Positions 9,145 through 12,546 of a stretch of DNA of 12,546 nt are shown piece after piece (positions within the stretch are counted from its first letter, which is position 1; each line of letters opens with the position of its first letter). The position numbers and the translations under genes are program-made. The stretch is from Cephalothrix spiralis (taxonomy: Eukaryota > Nemertea > Palaeonemertea > Archinemertea > Cephalotrichidae), in contig JAUCNG010256631.1 of assembly GCA_032353305.1 (NCBI GenBank), positions 1 through 12,546 of the forward strand, given 5' to 3'. Under the pieces are notes generated by a model that saw nothing but the letters and a program-made list of their open reading frames with translations, ran no database searches and had not been told where the DNA came from.

Positions 9145-9704
9145 GTCAGCAATCTCTCAGCATTTTATTTTTTCAGTTTTAAGTGGATCCCGCCAAATGA
9201 CACGTACACCTTTAAGTAGTTTCAGATGACTAATCGGCATAAAAAATTGGTATCGCTGATATTTTGATAAGTGTCCACAAGGGCACCATCACCATGAACC
9301 CTTGGTGTCCAAACGAAACTGTTATTTTCAAAAGACACCTCAGCTGTATGAATCGACCAACTTTTGTATCACTCTAGGATTCATTGAAAATAATCTTTTC
9401 CACCAGGAATAGCAAGATACAGAGGTATGCATTTACATGGACGGAGAAATTCATACCCTCATTTAGAAGCTAAGTCATCTATCAACCAGAATCAGAAAAC
9501 AGCAAAAAAGATTCAACCCTTCATGTCAATTATCAGTTTGTTTGTGAGATAGATTCTTAGACGAAGCATTGAAAGGAGAAACAGAAGATACGTTGCAACT
9601 AGAATTTATTCTTGAGAGGCAAAATTTGGGTTAGTATTGAGATTACCAATTAGGTATGAGAATTAATCACCGCGGCCATTTTGGATCATCTTTGGCACGG
9701 TAAC
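9145..9704. other. Noncoding stretch
   Basis: No exon or clear repeat. A small stem pairs CAAGGGCACC with the CCCTTGGTG at about 9279-9308. CGCGGCCATTTTGG at 9671 resembles, inverted, the ATGGCGGCC boxes at the window's end. Confidence 0.4.
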
Positions 9705-10087
9705 ATATTCGCCGGTATTGGTGGATATGATCAATGATGTCCCGACATTATTTCCTGAAAATTTCAAAATTGCTCAGTTTTCTATTACATGTATTAGGAT
9801 TGCGCATGCGTCGCATAATAACAGTGGATTCCAGTAAATAGGGGCATGTTTCTATCTGTCCGTTATACATTTAAATGACGTAAAATCAGCTGTTACAGAG
9901 AATACAGACTTATTAACGTTAATAACTCGGTAACGTTTTATTTTACGTCATATAAATGTATTACGGATAGATAGAAACTTTTACCGGAATCCACTGTTTT
10001 GAAATTTTCAGGAAATGATGTCGGGATAGATCAAAACCACCAAAGGGTTATACTGGTCAACAAAGTTGGACTTTTACCGGCGAATAT
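9705..10087. mobile_element. Long foldback transposon-like element
   Basis: The termini are ATATTCGCCGGTA (9705-9717) and its inverse (10075-10087). Inside, 9740-9768 pairs with 9998-10025 region (one main mismatch over about 28), and 9821-9886 pairs with 9940-9997 with scattered differences. The centre is a perfect palindrome TTATTAACGTTAATAA (9910-9925). The left arm holds about 52 extra bases (9769-9820) and the right arm about 27 extra near 10030-10074. There is no coding capacity. This is a foldback/MITE with arms of about 150-200 bp. Confidence 0.8.
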
Positions 10088-10236
10088 AGTACAGTGTGAG
10101 AGAAACGAACAGAAAAACATCAAATAAATTATTATCGCGATTAAGCAATAGATTATTAGAAATATCAGGACATGACAAGCGTATATAAGCTATATAGCTT
10201 ATGTACGCTTGGACATGATCGTTTCTCTGTACTATG
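10087..10236. mobile_element. Second, adjoining palindromic element
   Basis: The outer arms TAGTACAG..GAGAAACGA (10087-10108) and TCGTTTCTCTGTACTATG (10219-10236) are inverted copies, the left having about 4 extra bases. The inner palindrome at 10171-10217 pairs nearly throughout, with the perfect core ATAAGCTATATAGCTTAT (10185-10202). The right end runs into GTACTATGTTCGGTAT, which resembles the termini of the neighbouring element. Confidence 0.7.
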
Positions 10237-10314
10237 TTCGGTATTATGTTTGGAAGGCCTATAAATATTAAATAGACACTTAAAAATTTAAGTATTCTAC
10301 ATTGCTTTACTTAC

Positions 10315-10495
10315 CGCATTTTCTTGTTTTGTCTGTGCTCGTTTTGCTCGGTCACTTTTGATAGATGCATTTGTATTTTCAGAGTGCAACTTCGGAGCCG
10401 ATTTCGAATTTTCGTTTTGGCTCGTCCTATTTGTCTTGCTCGGCACTCCATCAGATTTAGTAGGCGCCAAACCACTTTCTGGTTCCTTTGGTGCC
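10315..10495 (-). CDS. Internal exon of unassigned gene, 60 hydrophilic codons
   Basis: The frame is open from the acceptor TTGTTATGCAG|G to the strong donor GCG|GTAAGT. The exon is 181 bp: one base finishing a split codon, then exactly 60 codons, so it starts phase 2 and ends phase 0. The segment is visibly richer in G+C than its flanks. The peptide begins APKEPESGLAPTKSDGVPSK and ends KRAQTKQENA. It is rich in K, S, N, T and E, nearly free of hydrophobic residues, and has no cysteine or tryptophan, so it is probably a disordered linker or tail. I do not recognise the family. A TTG just upstream can be read as a start but lies in the intron. The phase-0 donor fits the COX20 acceptor at 5077. 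That would make this an N-terminal extension of COX20 with a 5,237-base intron. It could equally be part of a different minus-strand gene. Confidence 0.6.
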
Positions 10496-10836
10496 CTGCA
10501 TAACAAGAGATAGTAATTGTTATTTCAAATCTCAGATAGTGAATCGGTGTTGATATCAGAGACGGTTAACAGTCCAGTTATTCAGGCTTTCAGTATACCT
10601 TTCATTAAAAATGCCTAAAAACATTCATTCAATTCTAAAAAAATTTCCTGGATTCTTTGAAATGTAAAAACGTAAAAATTTCAGAAACTTCCACACTATT
10701 ATCAATTTTCATTTTTGCAATAGTAATGCTGAAAAACTATTATTGATTTTTTGTAATTGTCCAATTTTCTAAATCAAAATTTACTACATTTCACAGATGA
10801 AATAAAAATCATATAGGCCTATTATTACTACTTTAA
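10496..10836. other. Noncoding flank, probable intron
   Basis: This lies just upstream (minus strand) of the exon at 10315-10495 and begins with its polypyrimidine tract and acceptor. It is AT-rich, with no other structure noted. Confidence 0.5.
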
Positions 10837-11214
10837 CAGTGTGGCCACAACTTTCAGAAAACAAAATTCCATGACTTTTCCTTGACATATCAAGAAATTT
10901 CCAGTTTGAATAACTTTTTTTATAATTATACTTTTATTTTATATATTTCGAAAACATGCAGTAACAATTATACAGTCATGGTTTTCCTTGACTGGCTTTC
11001 CACATCTCTACAAAATGTGTCTGAATAACAGTCAGTCGCGAAATCATTTTCAACCACCAAATAACCAGGCACGACAAAAAAAATTACCCGGACGACATAT
11101 AGTTTTCAAAATTCCATGACATTTCCAGGTTTTTACTAGTTTTTTTCAATTTTCCATTACAATTTGAGCCAATTTTTGAATTCCATGAAGGTTTTCAAGA
11201 CATGTGTCACCCCG
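10837..11214. mobile_element. 378-bp nonautonomous DNA transposon candidate
   Basis: The left end CAGTGTGGCCACAACTTTC and the right end (inverse CGGGGTGACACATGTCTTG) are imperfect inverted repeats. Both are flanked by TTTAA (10832-10836 and 11215-11219), fitting a 5-bp or TTAA target duplication. The interior repeats AAAATTCCATGAC (about 10862 and 11108) followed by TTTCC words, in both directions. There is no coding capacity. The CAG-type ends could suit hAT or Kolobok families; TTAA would favour the latter. Family assignment is open. Confidence 0.55.
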
Positions 11215-11255
11215 TTTAAATGTGTTAATTTATTGAGCGGAGACAGATGCAGGCT

Positions 11256-11297
11256 GGTCAAAATGTAATACATTTTGGTCAAAATGCGATACATTTT
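11256..11297. repeat. Two 21-bp tandem units
   Basis: GGTCAAAATGTAATACATTTT is followed at once by a second copy with two changed bases (GCG for GTA region). Each unit is itself nearly palindromic (AAAATGTA..TACATTTT). Confidence 0.75.
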
Positions 11298-11433
11298 ATT
11301 TATTTGTCACAGAGATTGTTATTTATAAGCATAAACCAAAATTATCAGATACATTATTTTTGTTAGCTTACTTCGAGCTTACCTAAAATGTGTAAATAAT
11401 CGTATATTCTGCCTAAACGGAATTTCCACTGAT

Positions 11434-11467
11434 TCAAGGTCTCATAAACATGTTTATGAGACCTTGA
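11434..11467. repeat. Perfect 34-bp palindrome
   Basis: The half-arm TCAAGGTCTCATAAACA (11434-11450) is followed directly by its exact inverse (11451-11467), with no spacer and no mismatch. It may be the core of a young foldback element or an inversion product. Confidence 0.9.
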
Positions 11468-12001
11468 CTTCATTTATTTTAACATTAAAAATTCCCGGTA
11501 AAAATTACAATTTTAGTTTCATCAATCATTTTCGTAGCAATAAATTAAAGTACCGATCAACACTAAGTGCAATATTTACTATGCCCCGTGCATTGAAATA
11601 TCACCATTAATATTTCATAGGTTGTCCAGACATTTTCAATCGATCCTTTGATCTGAGAAAAGGTAGTCACGGGAAAAACAAATACGTCATCAATAATCAA
11701 CACTGGACCAAAACAATATGGCTACAAACTCAATTTAAAAAAAAAATTATTTGCGCTGTTGCGCATATCGCATAATGTTATTTTTAAGGTTTCCCTTAAA
11801 AACAAATTTGGTCTCAAATAAAAACAAATTTCCTCATCAAATGCTTAAATTCGATTAAGCACCTTAACTTTTCTAACAATCGCAAAATAAGAACCACCCT
11901 AATTAGTACCAAAACCCGGTTTTGGAAATTTTCGGCTTAAGACGACTTCAGACAGGGGGGTTGTAAGGTTAGTATGTTTTTCGAGAGTGTGAAAACTAAC
12001 T
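11468..12001. other. Noncoding stretch
   Basis: No exon recognised. It has A-rich tracts and a GCGCTGTTGCGC hairpin near 11753. From about 11963 a degenerate copy of the following tandem unit appears (GTAAGGTT...GAGTGTGAAAACTAAC). Confidence 0.45.
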
Positions 12002-12116
12002 TTACGTAAGGTTATTGGTGGGTGTCTTGAAAAATTTGTGAAAAAACAAACCTTACGTAAAGTTTATTGGTGGGTGTCTTGAAAAATTTGAGAGAGAAAA
12101 AACTAAGCTTACGTAA
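12002..12116. repeat. Tandem repeat punctuated by TTACGTAA
   Basis: Two units of 51 and 56 bp share TTGGTGGGTGTCTTGAAAAA and each opens with the palindrome TTACGTAA (12002, 12053). A third TTACGTAA at 12109 closes the set. A weaker copy precedes it from about 11963. TTACGTAA is also a PAR-bZIP/C/EBP-type binding word. Confidence 0.85.
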
Positions 12117-12132
12117 GTAAAATTACTACAAA

Positions 12133-12198
12133 AAGCCTTGATATTTTGATTTCAATTCATTATTTATTTATTTAATATCAAGCCTTGATATTTTGATT
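12133..12198. repeat. 19-bp direct repeat with embedded palindrome
   Basis: AAGCCTTGATATTTTGATT occurs at 12133-12151 and 12180-12198. The second copy with its left flank forms AATATCAAG-C-CTTGATATT (12173-12191). Confidence 0.75.
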
Positions 12199-12370
12199 AT
12201 GCGTCTCATTTAATGATCTCATTCGAAAACTTTTGTGACCACTATAGTCAGGGCATACCCAGGTAAAATCTGGCTATTTTTCCGGTCAAACTTTTCTCAA
12301 CGGTTTTGTGTCCAGTTGGACCATATAAACAACATATCAAAAATACACCCCCACTTTTTTCAATATTTTC

Positions 12371-12546
12371 CAAGATGGCGGCCAAAATTCAAAATGGCGG
12401 CCAAAAATTCTAATGATTGACCCTACCAGCCCACTGGAAATTATTTTAATGGATATCATAGCATATTCATATCCCATAAGTGATGCGTGATAATTTTTCG
12501 GCAATAATTTTTTTTTGACCGATGAATTTTTCAAAATGGCCGCCAA
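12371..12546. repeat. Repeat with ATGGCGGCC boxes, runs off window
   Basis: CAAGATGGCGGCCAAAATT (12371) is followed by CAAAATGGCGGCCAAAAATT (12390). A third box, CAAAATGGCCGCCAA, ends the window (12532). The boxes resemble the YY1 motif AAGATGGCGGC. The frames of 61 and 69 codons here (minus strand from 12546) start within these boxes and show no known domain, so they are not called as genes. Confidence 0.55.

Noticed and set aside
12235-12546. ORFs of 61 (+) and 69 (-) codons at the window end
   Set aside because: They run through the ATGGCGGCC repeat boxes and have no known domain.
1-12546. CRISPR array, operon or defence-type system
   Set aside because: There are no regularly spaced identical repeats, no clustered ORFs, and the splice sites show a eukaryotic genome.

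Overview
This window looks like nuclear DNA from an animal, probably a marine invertebrate deuterostome such as an echinoderm or hemichordate. It is AT-rich, has no long open frames, contains exons with GT/AG borders, and carries many short inverted-repeat elements and tRNA-derived repeats. The metazoan-type COX20 protein supports an animal. The finer placement is a guess from sequence style (for example scattered AGGCCTA words) and is weak.

Only one gene can be named. The minus strand at 4748-5077 encodes the last 109 codons of COX20, an inner-membrane chaperone for cytochrome c oxidase subunit 2. The segment opens at a 3' splice site, so the start codon lies in an exon further right. A second convincing exon on the same strand, 10315-10495, encodes 60 hydrophilic, probably disordered residues. 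Its 3' end (GCG|GTAAGT, phase 0) is in phase with the COX20 exon, so it may be an upstream COX20 exon across a 5.2-kb intron, or it may belong to a neighbouring gene. It is preceded by a phase-2 acceptor, so at least one further exon lies to the right.

Layout: 1-4690 is almost all noncoding, with a few palindromes, a foldback hairpin (3299-3397), a CACGTG promoter-type box (2700-2709), and a Pol III box-B-like site (4243-4254). COX20 occupies 4716-5077. Directly against it lies a decayed tandem array (5074-5597) whose unit includes the intron's 3' end. From 5600 to 9700 there are inverted-repeat elements (6449-6541, 7049-7312, 8939-9144) and a tRNA-derived SINE head (8601-8682, minus). From 9705 to 10236 two adjoining long palindromic elements are found. 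After the second exon come a 378-bp transposon-like element with a 5-bp duplication (10837-11214), a perfect 34-bp palindrome (11434-11467), a TTACGTAA-punctuated tandem repeat (12002-12116), and a repeat with three ATGGCSGCC boxes (12371-12546).

No prokaryote-type system, CRISPR array, operon, rRNA or intact tRNA gene was seen. The most interesting points are the splice-site-bearing array next to COX20, the two adjoining foldbacks, and the unassigned exon at 10.4 kb.
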